This document shows, in pieces, positions 8,504-18,200 of a stretch of 40,319 nucleotides of DNA (within the stretch, counting starts at the first letter, position 1; every line of letters starts with the position of its first letter). A program made the translations under genes and the position numbers. The notes beneath the pieces are model-generated. The model was not told the origin of the DNA. It ran no database searches and worked only from the letters and a program-made list of their open reading frames with translations. The stretch is from Candidatus Heimdallarchaeota archaeon AB_125 (GTDB lineage Archaea > Asgardarchaeota > Heimdallarchaeia > Heimdallarchaeales > Heimdallarchaeaceae), in the NCBI GenBank assembly GCA_001940755.1, contig MEHH01000001.1, positions 1 to 40,319 on the forward strand, written 5' to 3'.

Positions 8504-9520
8504 CTATACAGGTACTGGTAGATTTCTCAATATCTCATTGACAACCATTGTACCAGTTGTACCTTCTAATTCCGCTTCAGGTTTCATTGCTAACCTATGT
8601 GCGGAAGCTACTCTTGCAATACGTTTGACATCGTCTGGAATGACATAGTCTCTTCCACGCATTGCAGCGACTGATTTTGCAGCGTTTAATAAAGCAATAC
8701 TACACCTTGGACTTCCTCCAAGAATAAGTCTTGGATCAGTTCGGGTTGATACTGTCAAATCTCGAATGTAATTCATAATGTCTTCATGGACGTATATTCG
8801 AGTCTCAACTGTTTCCATCATTTTAACAATTGTCATTGGAGTAGTAACTCTTCTGACAGTCTGTCGAATCTGGTTGTGTTTCAACCTGATAATATCAATC
8901 TCTTCTTCAGGTGATGGTAAATCCACTAATAGCTTGAACATGAACCTATCTACCTGAGCTTCAGGTAAAGGATATGTTCCTTCTTGTTCTATTGGATTTT
9001 GTGTTGCTATTACTAGAAATGGATCTTCAAGCTTGAAGGTTGTTCCTTCTACTGTTACTTGTTTTTCTGCCATTGCTTCTAAAAGAGCAGCTTGTGTCTT
9101 TGGAGGGCTTCTATTAATTTCGTCTGCTAGAAGTATATTTGTAAAGATGGGTCCTTTTCTCATCTTAAATGTTCCAGCTTTTGGATCATAGATTGTTGTC
9201 CCTACAACATCTGAAGGGAGTAAATCTGGAGTGAATTGCACTCTTTTAAACTCACACCCAAGTGTTTGAGCAAAAGATTTTGCCATCACTGTTTTAGCAA
9301 TACCTGGAACTCCTTCCAACAAACAGTGTCCTCCTCCGATTAAAGAGATAAACATATCTTCTAGGACATCAAGTTTTCCAATGATCACTCTGGCTAGTTC
9401 ACTGTAAATCTCGTCCCATACTCTCTTAACATCTTTAGGAGTTACAACTGCTTCAGTAGCTGCTTTAGCTTTCGCTTTTCCTTTTACTTCTTCATTTTTT
9501 TCTTCACTCATTTTTTTCAC
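8504..9520 (-). CDS. moxR: MoxR-family AAA+ ATPase (module A)
   Basis: This is a MoxR-type AAA+ ATPase, a class of ATP-driven chaperone-like enzymes that usually partner with vWA proteins. Walker A is GVPGIAKT (70-77) and Walker B is LLADEINR with Asp133-Glu134. The family-specific ATQNPIEQEGTYPLPEAQVDRF sensor region and the GGSPRCSIALL arginine-finger region are present. A Lys/Glu-rich tail of about 30 residues precedes the domain. The start may be GTG 9520 or ATG 9511; AAGGA precedes the GTG and AGTGA precedes the ATG. It lies between the interrupted DUF4350-like gene and the DUF58 gene, in the same order as in module B. Confidence 0.92.
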   Translation of the reverse strand: MKKMSEEKNEEVKGKAKAKAATEAVVTPKDVKRVWDEIYSELARVIIGKLDVLEDMFISLIGGGHCLLEGVPGIAKTVMAKSFAQTLGCEFKRVQFTPDLLPSDVVGTTIYDPKAGTFKMRKGPIFTNILLADEINRSPPKTQAALLEAMAEKQVTVEGTTFKLEDPFLVIATQNPIEQEGTYPLPEAQVDRFMFKLLVDLPSPEEEIDIIRLKHNQIRQTVRRVTTPMTIVKMMETVETRIYVHEDIMNYIRDLTVSTRTDPRLILGGSPRCSIALLNAAKSVAAMRGRDYVIPDDVKRIARVASAHRLAMKPEAELEGTTGTMVVNEILRNLPVPV

Positions 9521-9530
9521 TTTTCCTTTT

Positions 9531-10712
9531 TTAAACTTCGGGTAATCTATCGATTAAACCCTTGATAAATGCCATATATTTCATGAACATGTGTTCAGGT
9601 AGAACACGAGGCTTTGCCAAATAAGCTTCGATTCTAATTAATGTTTCAAGCAGGTCTTTTTGTCTTAGTGAAGTATCCCTTTCACTGAAGTAACCTGCTA
9701 TTTCTTCTGGAGATGACATTGATTCTTTAGTCATTTTTCTTAGTCCTCTCATCAATGTCCTATAGAGTAGACCTACTGCTTCACTATACGCACCCGTGTC
9801 AACTATTCTCCGTATTTCTCTTTCAAACCTTGATCTTCCCTTTTCTCCTCGATATTTAGTCCAGAGTATTGGAGTTAATCGGGTTTTCTTTGGTATCAAA
9901 CGATATCCCAATATCGCTAGAATAATTGGCATAAATGGTGCATAGAGAGGAAACATAGACATCTCTGTAATAAATCTCATCAGAACCATTGAGTATACTG
10001 TTGCACTATAGAACTTCTGATGGGCATGTCCTTCATCAAAAATTATTGGAACTGCCTTTGTATCAGTTGCATTAATATCTTCTGTAAGATAGTTGAACAA
10101 GTTAATTGTGAATTGTGCATTATCATTCTCTGAGGTTTGTTCAATCCATTTGTTGATGAATACATCCGGATCTCCAATCATAACTATTTTTCCTCGACCT
10201 AAGGGTAATGTCATTATTGGAGCAAACATTGTACCACCCCATTCATCAGCATCGGGGGTTGCTGTTCCATCTTTTGCTGATTGGAAATCTGATTCGAACC
10301 AACTTGATACTGTTGTATAGAAAGGAAGGAATGGTAAGAAGAAATACCCCGCATCAATGCCTAGATGTTCAAGTAAATTGATTGCCTGCAGTGGCATCCA
10401 ATCAGTTTTATGAGATTTTACTGTCTCATCTTCATCTAGGAAGTATGAATGGTTCATTGCAATACTTAATCCTGTTCCAAATTCCATCTGAAGTTCATCT
10501 ACACCAGCTGTTAATGGTGTGGAAATCGCAGGAGTTAGTTTTGGTTGTGCAGGATTGACTGTATAGCTTTCTGCGTCCATCAAAACAGAACCATTAAAAC
10601 CAAATCCTTTAATCTGGGTAAGCATTGAGAAGAAAATGGTTTCTTCAGTTACACCTCCACCATCGTCACCAAATCCGAATAGTTCAGATAAGGTGGGTAT
10701 ACCTCCTTGCAA
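9531..10712 (-). CDS. DUF4350-like membrane protein, C-terminal part after in-frame TGA
   Basis: This open frame continues, in the same frame, from the 151-codon gene part at 10728-11183; only the TGA at 10728-10730 separates them. The nominal start is a TTG at 10712 with no Shine-Dalgarno before it. The part contains the rest of an extracytoplasmic alpha/beta domain, the segment GRGKIVMIGDPDVF, and IIFDEGHAHQKFY, which parallels the VCFEESHKRWPF segment in the module B protein. It then has one hydrophobic segment (FPLYAPFMPIILAILGYRLIP) and a basic cytoplasmic tail of about 115 residues. The intact counterpart in module B is a single 427-residue protein, so this is most likely one gene split by a stop codon, either by mutation, sequencing error or recoding. 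Confidence 0.75.
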   Translation of the reverse strand: MQGGIPTLSELFGFGDDGGGVTEETIFFSMLTQIKGFGFNGSVLMDAESYTVNPAQPKLTPAISTPLTAGVDELQMEFGTGLSIAMNHSYFLDEDETVKSHKTDWMPLQAINLLEHLGIDAGYFFLPFLPFYTTVSSWFESDFQSAKDGTATPDADEWGGTMFAPIMTLPLGRGKIVMIGDPDVFINKWIEQTSENDNAQFTINLFNYLTEDINATDTKAVPIIFDEGHAHQKFYSATVYSMVLMRFITEMSMFPLYAPFMPIILAILGYRLIPKKTRLTPILWTKYRGEKGRSRFEREIRRIVDTGAYSEAVGLLYRTLMRGLRKMTKESMSSPEEIAGYFSERDTSLRQKDLLETLIRIEAYLAKPRVLPEHMFMKYMAFIKGLIDRLPEV

Positions 10713-10727
10713 TAATGCAATTTGATC

Positions 10728-10730
10728 TCA
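10728..10730 (-). other. In-frame TGA inside the module A DUF4350-like gene
   Basis: Read on the minus strand, the codons are AAC ACT TGA GAT CAA ATT, with an open frame on both sides (151 codons before, 399 after). The base call decides whether the gene is intact. Confidence 0.85.
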
Positions 10731-11183
10731 AGTGTTGATTATATTAAACAGAGGTTCAAAAATTTCTCCTCCTGTGCCATAATCATCCGCCACCAATAAA
10801 CTGCCACCCCTCGCTAAGAAAGTTATTAGAGAGATTGTGTCAGTCATACTATATTGGGTTGCTGGACCGATTATAGCAAAAACACCTGGATCATGTACTC
10901 TGTTCAATAAGGATAATGAGGACATACCGTTTGTTATGTTTGTAAAACCATCATTTTCAAGAACTTGACGCATACTTGACAATCCATCCCAACTATCACT
11001 ATAGATACTGAATTTTGTTCCAAATCCTCCTAGTCCTACAAGACCTAGAAAGATAGGTACAACTACGATTAGGAACAGAAGAGACATCACAATTGAATAT
11101 TTTGTGAAACTAAATTTAGGTAATCTAAATCTAACTCTTCCTCTTGATTGTCTTTCTTGTTCTGCTTGTTCTTGTTGGCTCAA
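10728..11183 (-). CDS. DUF4350-like membrane protein, N-terminal part ending at TGA
   Basis: This 151-residue part carries a basic N-terminus (RGRVRFRLPKFSFTK), one transmembrane helix (about 30-53) and the start of a DUF4350-like domain. The segment LITFLARGGSLLVADDYG matches IDSFVGRGGTLLLLGGSG in the module B counterpart. It stops at TGA 10728-10730, and the same frame then stays open for a further 399 codons. The start is a TTG at 11183 with a GGGTG about 10 bases upstream, and it overlaps the preceding gene by 53 bases. An internal ATG at 11087 would remove the cytoplasmic tail and is less likely. On its own the part would be a truncated domain. Confidence 0.75.
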   Translation of the reverse strand: MSQQEQAEQERQSRGRVRFRLPKFSFTKYSIVMSLLFLIVVVPIFLGLVGLGGFGTKFSIYSDSWDGLSSMRQVLENDGFTNITNGMSSLSLLNRVHDPGVFAIIGPATQYSMTDTISLITFLARGGSLLVADDYGTGGEIFEPLFNIINT

Positions 11184-11571
11184 CTACTTCTACACCCTGT
11201 TCTCTTATTCCTCTGAAACAGATATCTAGTCTCTGGATTGCTTCTTGATAATCATCATAGGATATATCAGCATCAGTATAGCGTGCAATCTCAAATGATG
11301 TTAAGTATTCGTCCATAACTTCATGTGAAATATTAGCTTTGTCTGCTACATTAAAACCAAATTCTCGTCCAGTTTCAAAAGGAGCACGGGCCATATCTAA
11401 AAGACCACCAGCAATATTTGTTAAACCTCCAAATGAGGCTATTACTGCTCCCCTATAGTCTTGTCGTTGTTCAAAAATTCTTACATCTGCCATTACAGTT
11501 GTAAACATTTGGTTCAAAGCCTTAACTTGTTTTCTTTTCTTAAAGAATCCAGAGGATTTACTACGACTCAA
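11131..11571 (-). CDS. Stand-alone DUF4129-like domain protein
   Basis: This is a 146-residue, probably cytoplasmic helical protein with no membrane segment. The central segment SFEIARYTDADISYDDYQEA matches the FEKARYSSEEITEKDF segment at the end of the 1,216-residue protein upstream and FYEARYRISQMNYNDLERF in the module B protein, so it looks like a free DUF4129-type C-terminal domain. The N- and C-termini are rich in Lys, Arg and Ser. The start is a TTG at 11571 with an AGGTGA 8 bases upstream, and it overlaps the preceding gene by 11 bases. Its end overlaps the next gene by 53 bases. It may act as a soluble subunit or a leftover of a domain duplication. Confidence 0.75.
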   Translation of the reverse strand: MSRSKSSGFFKKRKQVKALNQMFTTVMADVRIFEQRQDYRGAVIASFGGLTNIAGGLLDMARAPFETGREFGFNVADKANISHEVMDEYLTSFEIARYTDADISYDDYQEAIQRLDICFRGIREQGVEVVEPTRTSRTRKTIKRKS

Positions 11572-14500
11572 TTTTCATTTCACCTACTTCAATTTTATCT
11601 ACTATTTTTAGTAAAGCACGAACTCCAGCATTGAAGTCCTTTTCAGTAATTTCTTCAGAACTGTAGCGTGCTTTTTCAAAGTACTCTGACAGAGTACTCA
11701 TGAGCTCTCGCTCAATTTTACTTTTATACGATAATAATCTTGCAAATTCGGTAGGGGTTTGACTCCTATATCTTGGGAGATCAAAGAATTCTCTACCAAT
11801 TCCCTCCACAACACTCCAGGTCTTTAATAGACCTTGCTTATATCTTCCCTCCAATCCATCTTTCTTAATATCATCAATTATCTCCCTCAAATAATCTCTT
11901 AATCTTCTCCTAAATGTTTGTCGCTTTGCATATGTCTGAATTGTATGCCTATTAAACCATAAGAACAAACCACCCAAAATAAGAACGATTGCACCAGCAG
12001 ATCCACCTATGATTGCTCCAAGATTACCAATTTGTAACTCATTGCTTTCATAATCTACAGTTAGACTCTGTGAAACTAATTCAGTATTTTCAACACCATC
12101 TGTTGCTTCTATATCATAAACTAAATCATACGTTCCTGAAGTTCTGAATCTAAATTGTGATAAATCTACAGTTGCAGTGTAAGTATCAGTAGTACCAATC
12201 TGTGTCATTTCAACTAAATGGTCTTCTGTAACTACTGTTGATCCAAGTGTAATTGAAATTGTTAAAGTAACAAGTGATACACTAGTTAGAGCATCTGTAA
12301 CAGTAGCATTAAATGTTAGAATAGAATCTGGATCCGCTGTTCCATTAATTGCACTTACAGTTACTCCAGTAATAACTGGATTATCTGAATCATCTGTTGT
12401 AACAAGAGTCAATGGAGAACCGATATTATAATATACTAGATTAGCATTTGGTGTTGCAGAATCTGCAGCTCCATAAAACCAAACATATTCGTAATTATAT
12501 TCTAAATCAATGTGATATGTCCACTCTACTGTTGAAGGAATGTTTGTCATCAAGTCTACAATATAATCTACTTCAACTTCAGATGTAACAAGATTTGTTC
12601 TATTCACGAAAAGACCAACAGCTGCCATTCCACTATAAACAACACTATCATTTATGAAAACTGAGATGTCTACAAATGGATTAGGAATGTTGCCTGAAAA
12701 AGTTACAGTAGGGGGAGCTTCTTCAACTGGAGCAAAAACATCTCCAACTCTATAATATCCAGATTCAGAATCTGTGTAACCGAAACTTGGATCATCATAC
12801 CAGTATGCAGGATTTGCTTGTAAGCTTCCAAATTCATCTATACCTTGTCCTGCATAATCCTTTACTACAACTGAATAATCAACAAACCATTGGCTTTGAG
12901 CAGGAAGTAATGACAAAGTATCTTCATATGTATCTGGTGCGATATTAATCAATGGTAATAAGTTATTAGATGAAACGAGAACTAAATTTTCATCATATAA
13001 ATTATAAACAACAGTTACAGATCTAACCCCAGAATGAGCATCTGTTGCAACAACTGTGAAAGTTATATCAAAATAAGGATCATGAGAAGCCGTACTGTAA
13101 GGATCAGGAGTGAAATTCAGACTAACTAGTGTAGGAACTTCAGTATCAGGACCATAAATATTGATTGTTTGAGTGATGGTTGGTGCTGGAGCATATGCAC
13201 CTCCAGTAGCAATTAAATCACCAGTATATGCAAAATTATGATTCCATCCAGCGCCCAAATGAGTTTCATCAAAGCGCACCCAATTCTGAGCTCCTGTTAC
13301 TACAAATGAGGCTACTTGACCAGCAAAGGTTATTGAGATACTGGCACCTACAGGATTTCTTGCCCATTGATCTACTACTGATAGTTCATAGTAATCGTTA
13401 TTTGTTTCAAAATCATCCCAAAAAGTCCTATTCCAAACATCTCTTGTAGTTGCATCTAGAGCAGGAGCCCCCTCATTATCTGTCAGTGTTAATGTAAGAG
13501 CATAATACATTTCGAAAGTATCAGAATTAGTTGGAGAAGTTGGTGCATAATACTTGTATGTACCTCCGTCATAATCTAATCCTGTAACTGTAATGGATTC
13601 GGTTTGAGCTTGAACTGCATAGCTTGGTACTACTGAAGTCACATCTCTATCTCCAGTAGCAACTGTGAAGTAGAAGTCGGAAGGTTCTCCAGTAAAATCA
13701 ATCTGAAATCTTGAAAATGGACACAAGTTACTATTTGCATCTTCAATTTCCACATTAAAACCAATTGGTAAACCGACCGTATAGAAATTACTTGAAGGAT
13801 TATCTATAGTGATTCGGACTGTAGTAATATTTACAGTTAATATGGTATCTAAAGAATCACCAATCATTCTAGCTCCAGGAAATTCTGCTTGTACTGCCTC
13901 AAGGTAAATTATCAAACCCTGAGTCACATCAGAGACATTTACTGCTGGATTCAAGTAAGTTGTAACTCTAACAGCTCCAGTAGCATTTGTTGTATATGTT
14001 TCTGGAGAAGTGTGATTGGATCCTTCATAATAATAAATGACAGTTATTGTCTTTCCAGTTTCTAAACCTGTGCTTGAGGACAAATTAGCATCTATTTGAA
14101 AAGTATCACCTATTTCGATTTCTTGTGGTAATTTAGTTAATCCTGAACCTGTGACATAAAAAGCGTCAACCAAAGCGGATTCTTCTGTTGCTCCACCTAC
14201 TGTTAAAGATAGAAGCTCAGAAGGATTAAAGGTTACTGAACCTGTTCTAACAAAGAAACTGAATGGTAATTGAGTTATATCATAATCAGCTGTATAACTC
14301 ACTGTATCAACTCCTGGTCCAGGAGCTGTATTACTGTAGATATGTTGATTTGAAGCAAAACCAGCTGTTCCACTATCATCAGATCCACTATAAGTTGTCC
14401 AATCAACATCATAATCTAGATTGGTGCCATCAGTATCTACAACTGAACCATTGTCATAAAGAACTTGAGTTGTAAATGTATATGGATTATTAGGATTACT

Positions 14501-15211
14501 AACTACAACATCAATATCAAGCTCTAATTGACCATAGAACTCAACTATTACATCTCCAGGGCTTCCTTCTGCCCATTCAGGATTTGTTCCTCCTCTGTAC
14601 CAAGTCAACAGAGTAATTTCTCCTACTTTTGAGAATGGATCAATTTCTAAATTAGAAGTATCCAAAGTAATCGTAAAAATTCCTCCCGCTATTGTAACAG
14701 CTGAACCTACTTCATAATCAGGATTACCATCATAAAACGGTTTGTTTCCCTCATATGTAGCTTTTGTAATATTGTAATAAAGATATACTGTTTCTCCTAC
14801 CCAATAATCGCCTGGTATACCAGACCAAAGAACTCCAGTTACATCAAAAGAATCTCCTCGGAAAAACTGATCAGATGGGTTTGGATATGTTATCGTTTTT
14901 ATTGTACCTACATCAAAATTTCTCAATTTCACATTCAATTTTCCTGCATGTGGTTTTAGTGCATTATCAGAGATTTCACTTATACTCACCTCGGGAGGAG
15001 TTACATCACTACTATAGGGTGACTTAAACTTGAATTCAGACCTGGTTAAGTCAGATTGAAATTCAGATTGAAGAGTAGGAGTATTAAGAGAGATATTTTC
15101 TTCTATCTGCTTGTTTATCATTGCTTCACTGAATACTGGAATAATCAAACTACCAGTTATTGAAACTAGAAAAACAAATGTTAGTAATTGATAGAATCTC
15201 TTCTTATTCAT
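11561..15211 (-). CDS. Large surface protein with C-terminal DUF4129-like domain
   Basis: This 1,216-residue protein has an N-terminal signal peptide (about 1-29, KKRFYQLLTFVFLVSITGSL), then about 1,030 residues of Thr/Ser/Asn/Asp-rich beta-sandwich sequence. Recurrent elements such as DITFTVVATDAHSGVRSVTVVY and LTFNATVTDALTSVSLVTLT suggest several Ig-like or cadherin-like modules. One transmembrane helix (about 1064-1086) follows, then a basic stretch and a cytoplasmic DUF4129-like domain (about 1120-1205: LPRYRSQTPTEFARLL, EYFEKARYSSEEI). The topology is therefore outside beta domains, one anchor, helical tail inside. It starts one base after the stop of the TgpA-like gene. The tail is shared with module B, while the ectodomain is not, which suggests a common cytoplasmic machine with different external parts. 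Confidence 0.85.
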   Translation of the reverse strand: MNKKRFYQLLTFVFLVSITGSLIIPVFSEAMINKQIEENISLNTPTLQSEFQSDLTRSEFKFKSPYSSDVTPPEVSISEISDNALKPHAGKLNVKLRNFDVGTIKTITYPNPSDQFFRGDSFDVTGVLWSGIPGDYWVGETVYLYYNITKATYEGNKPFYDGNPDYEVGSAVTIAGGIFTITLDTSNLEIDPFSKVGEITLLTWYRGGTNPEWAEGSPGDVIVEFYGQLELDIDVVVSNPNNPYTFTTQVLYDNGSVVDTDGTNLDYDVDWTTYSGSDDSGTAGFASNQHIYSNTAPGPGVDTVSYTADYDITQLPFSFFVRTGSVTFNPSELLSLTVGGATEESALVDAFYVTGSGLTKLPQEIEIGDTFQIDANLSSSTGLETGKTITVIYYYEGSNHTSPETYTTNATGAVRVTTYLNPAVNVSDVTQGLIIYLEAVQAEFPGARMIGDSLDTILTVNITTVRITIDNPSSNFYTVGLPIGFNVEIEDANSNLCPFSRFQIDFTGEPSDFYFTVATGDRDVTSVVPSYAVQAQTESITVTGLDYDGGTYKYYAPTSPTNSDTFEMYYALTLTLTDNEGAPALDATTRDVWNRTFWDDFETNNDYYELSVVDQWARNPVGASISITFAGQVASFVVTGAQNWVRFDETHLGAGWNHNFAYTGDLIATGGAYAPAPTITQTINIYGPDTEVPTLVSLNFTPDPYSTASHDPYFDITFTVVATDAHSGVRSVTVVYNLYDENLVLVSSNNLLPLINIAPDTYEDTLSLLPAQSQWFVDYSVVVKDYAGQGIDEFGSLQANPAYWYDDPSFGYTDSESGYYRVGDVFAPVEEAPPTVTFSGNIPNPFVDISVFINDSVVYSGMAAVGLFVNRTNLVTSEVEVDYIVDLMTNIPSTVEWTYHIDLEYNYEYVWFYGAADSATPNANLVYYNIGSPLTLVTTDDSDNPVITGVTVSAINGTADPDSILTFNATVTDALTSVSLVTLTISITLGSTVVTEDHLVEMTQIGTTDTYTATVDLSQFRFRTSGTYDLVYDIEATDGVENTELVSQSLTVDYESNELQIGNLGAIIGGSAGAIVLILGGLFLWFNRHTIQTYAKRQTFRRRLRDYLREIIDDIKKDGLEGRYKQGLLKTWSVVEGIGREFFDLPRYRSQTPTEFARLLSYKSKIERELMSTLSEYFEKARYSSEEITEKDFNAGVRALLKIVDKIEVGEMKIES

Positions 15212-15212
15212 C

Positions 15213-18200
15213 TTAGTATTTCACATCCTTAGTAGGCAATATTGCTAAACAATTTAATTCCGTTAGATGTTCAGTGTTCCTAAGTTCTATCATATGAGAC
15301 ATGCAATCTCTGATACTGAAAGTCATTAGAACTTGTGCAGGTACTGAAGGTTCAATATCCATCAGCGAATAACTCATGTATGCTGGTGGAAAAGTAATCG
15401 TTATTGGTGCAGATATGTTCCACGTGTCTACGTATAAAACTACTAGTCTATAGAAACTCGGACCATATTGCGTTACATTCTCATTAAGAGTTGTATTATA
15501 GAAACCATTTCCGTCAGTCGTTCCTGTAGCAACTATATTTGCTCCATAGGGTTCTCCAGCGCTAGCGAGCACTAAATCAGCTCTTAAAGTTGTTGAATCT
15601 GTTGTATCAGCTGCATCATAGACTGATTGTTTTACTAACCATACTTCAACATCTTCACCAACCATAGGACTTGGTAATCCTCCAGGAGGTTCTTGGTATA
15701 GATAAATATCCACATCAGGTATAAAGAATTCTCCATCGATTCCTTTATTATGGAAATAGTCACTAGAATCTATGGTTGAATATTTACCATCAAAGTATAA
15801 CATAATCGTAAAGGTGTAATTCTGACCAAATATAGCAGCTATATAATAAACTGCACCAGGAGTAACTTGAGGAGTTAACGTTGAGAAGATACTGGTAGAT
15901 CCTTGCATAGTGTGAATAGTTGTATTACCATTTACATCTGTTAATTCTTGTCCTAAAATTCTTAGAGTTGCAGGATCCAGTGTTCCTAGTAATAAATCAT
16001 TTTTCTCATTTTCATCTAAAATATAATAGGTAACTAAACGACCTTCTAGAGGAGATGTAAGATTATCATATTGGAATAGTTCTGTTGAAATCTGGTATTG
16101 AACTCCTCTTTGTACTAAATATAAATCAAATACACCTATAGGAGGTGGACTTGGATTAGGAATAGTTTCTACTGTAGCATTAATACTTACACCTGACAAG
16201 TAACCAGTTGGTACTAAAACAAATCCTGTATAATTTGTTGAAACTAACGTTACATATGCTAGTAAAACATAAACCGTTCCACCAGGATTACTAGGATTAT
16301 AAACATCATACATGAGAGGGTTCCATGTCGTATAAAATTCCGCTACTCCTATCACGTTCGTAACTGCAGAACCTAAACTGCTTGCTACCGCCAACAATGC
16401 AGCTGGGTTACTTGCATATGTTTGCAGTTGACCTGCTGTTACTGTTGCATAATTAACCGTTGCTCCCTCTACTAAACCTGTGTCATCGGTAACTGTTGCT
16501 CTTAGAGTATAGTTTCTGCCATAATCAGTAAAATATACATCTTGACCACCAATGTCTTGCTGAAGAACTGGGAGATATAAGAATGGTTCTCCTAGTATTG
16601 CAATGTCAACATCAAATGAGGAGTAAAGAGTATTTTCACAATAGTATAATGAGCTAGTATCAGGATCAACATAGGGTCCCATTTGGAATTGTCCCCATTT
16701 GTAAGCTATTCCTCCAGCACCATCATCTACTGGTACAAGAGCTTCTACCCAAGCATAAAGATTGTCACTCAAAGAAAGAGTTCTACTTGTTACACTCCCA
16801 TCTCCTAATGCAAAACCTATTACTGGTCGACAAGGTATGTTATTTAATCGTAAAGTCATTATTGCTAGTGCTATGTAAGCAGAAGCAGAAGAATCTGAAC
16901 CTTCTATAAGAAGCTGAGCTCTATCTTGACCATTGTTATCATCATTATCAGCTGTTGGTAGACCAAAATCTGATATAATTTTCTCTAGTATATAATTGGT
17001 CTGTTCATATGCTGAATGACCATTTGTTTTTCCATAGTTAGAAGCAGAAGCAGCGTATGCAGCAACCAGTGGAGAGATTGTTTCATAATTAAGCGGTTTC
17101 TGTAGGAATCGCGCAAACGTTGTATTATACCAGCTTTCATAAATTGCTGGATCAGAATAATCAATAGAAGCAGTTATTATATCGGTGATATTATCATCAC
17201 TAACAAAATAAGGTTGATAGGTAAAGTTACCAAAGAATCCAATTTGGTCTGTTGTAGCTTTTAGAGATATCATATCATTAAGATTGTATTTTACATCTAC
17301 TGTTCCCTCTACTGCTGATACAGTACCGTTTTCATCAACTAAATTATCAGTCCAATTCAGATCATTTGTTAAGAATGGTTCATTGTAATTATTACTCCAT
17401 GGAGTTATTAATTGAGAAAGTAGAGCAGTTTGAACACTGTAGACTAGTTGAGTTATCTCAAGCTGATCATAACTAATAGGAGGATCCGGATGAATTGCAG
17501 GATCATGATTTTCAGCTGTTAAATCAAATCTAGTATCACCACTCGTTTCAACGAAGTCCCACGAGCTTTCTTGATAATATTCCCGTATATCCCACCGATA
17601 AAGATAATTTCCTAGAGTACCAGTAAGAGCATTCACATATGCTATTACATCTATATCAAGATCAGGATCTAAATCCATATTATCTAATAAATCTAAAATT
17701 CCATCTATGTAAAATGGTGCATCTCCTGTAAATATAGAATTGAACCATGATTCATTAGTATCCATCGGTGTGATTTCACCTGGGGGTAAATCACGATATT
17801 TACCAATTAGATTCAAGTAAGGAGTAAAGAATGATAATAACAATGAACCTATAATAAATCCTACAATCATTATTCTTTTCACACTATGTCTTGTATGAAT
17901 TTTTGGGAAGGAGATAGCTTTTGCTTCAAAAGCTATTAGAACCAAAAAGACCTCTAAAATTAGAGCTATTGGAACGAGAAACTTTAGAAATAATTCTGGT
18001 AGAGGAATAGGAATAAATTCTTTGAAATTAGGGCTAATCAATTTTGGAACCAATATACCAATAAAGTTAACAAATGTTACAACCAATAGACCAAGAAAAA
18101 GTGTTGAAAAAACTATATTCCACACTGTTATACCTTTAGGCATCATTGCTGCCATAGGTAACTTTGTCCCTCCTGTTTTTATTTTCCTATATTTAGGAAC

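Noticed and set aside
10728..10730. Firm selenocysteine assignment for the in-frame TGA
   Set aside because: No SECIS element was identified, the family has no known Sec protein, and a mutation or base error explains the data more simply.
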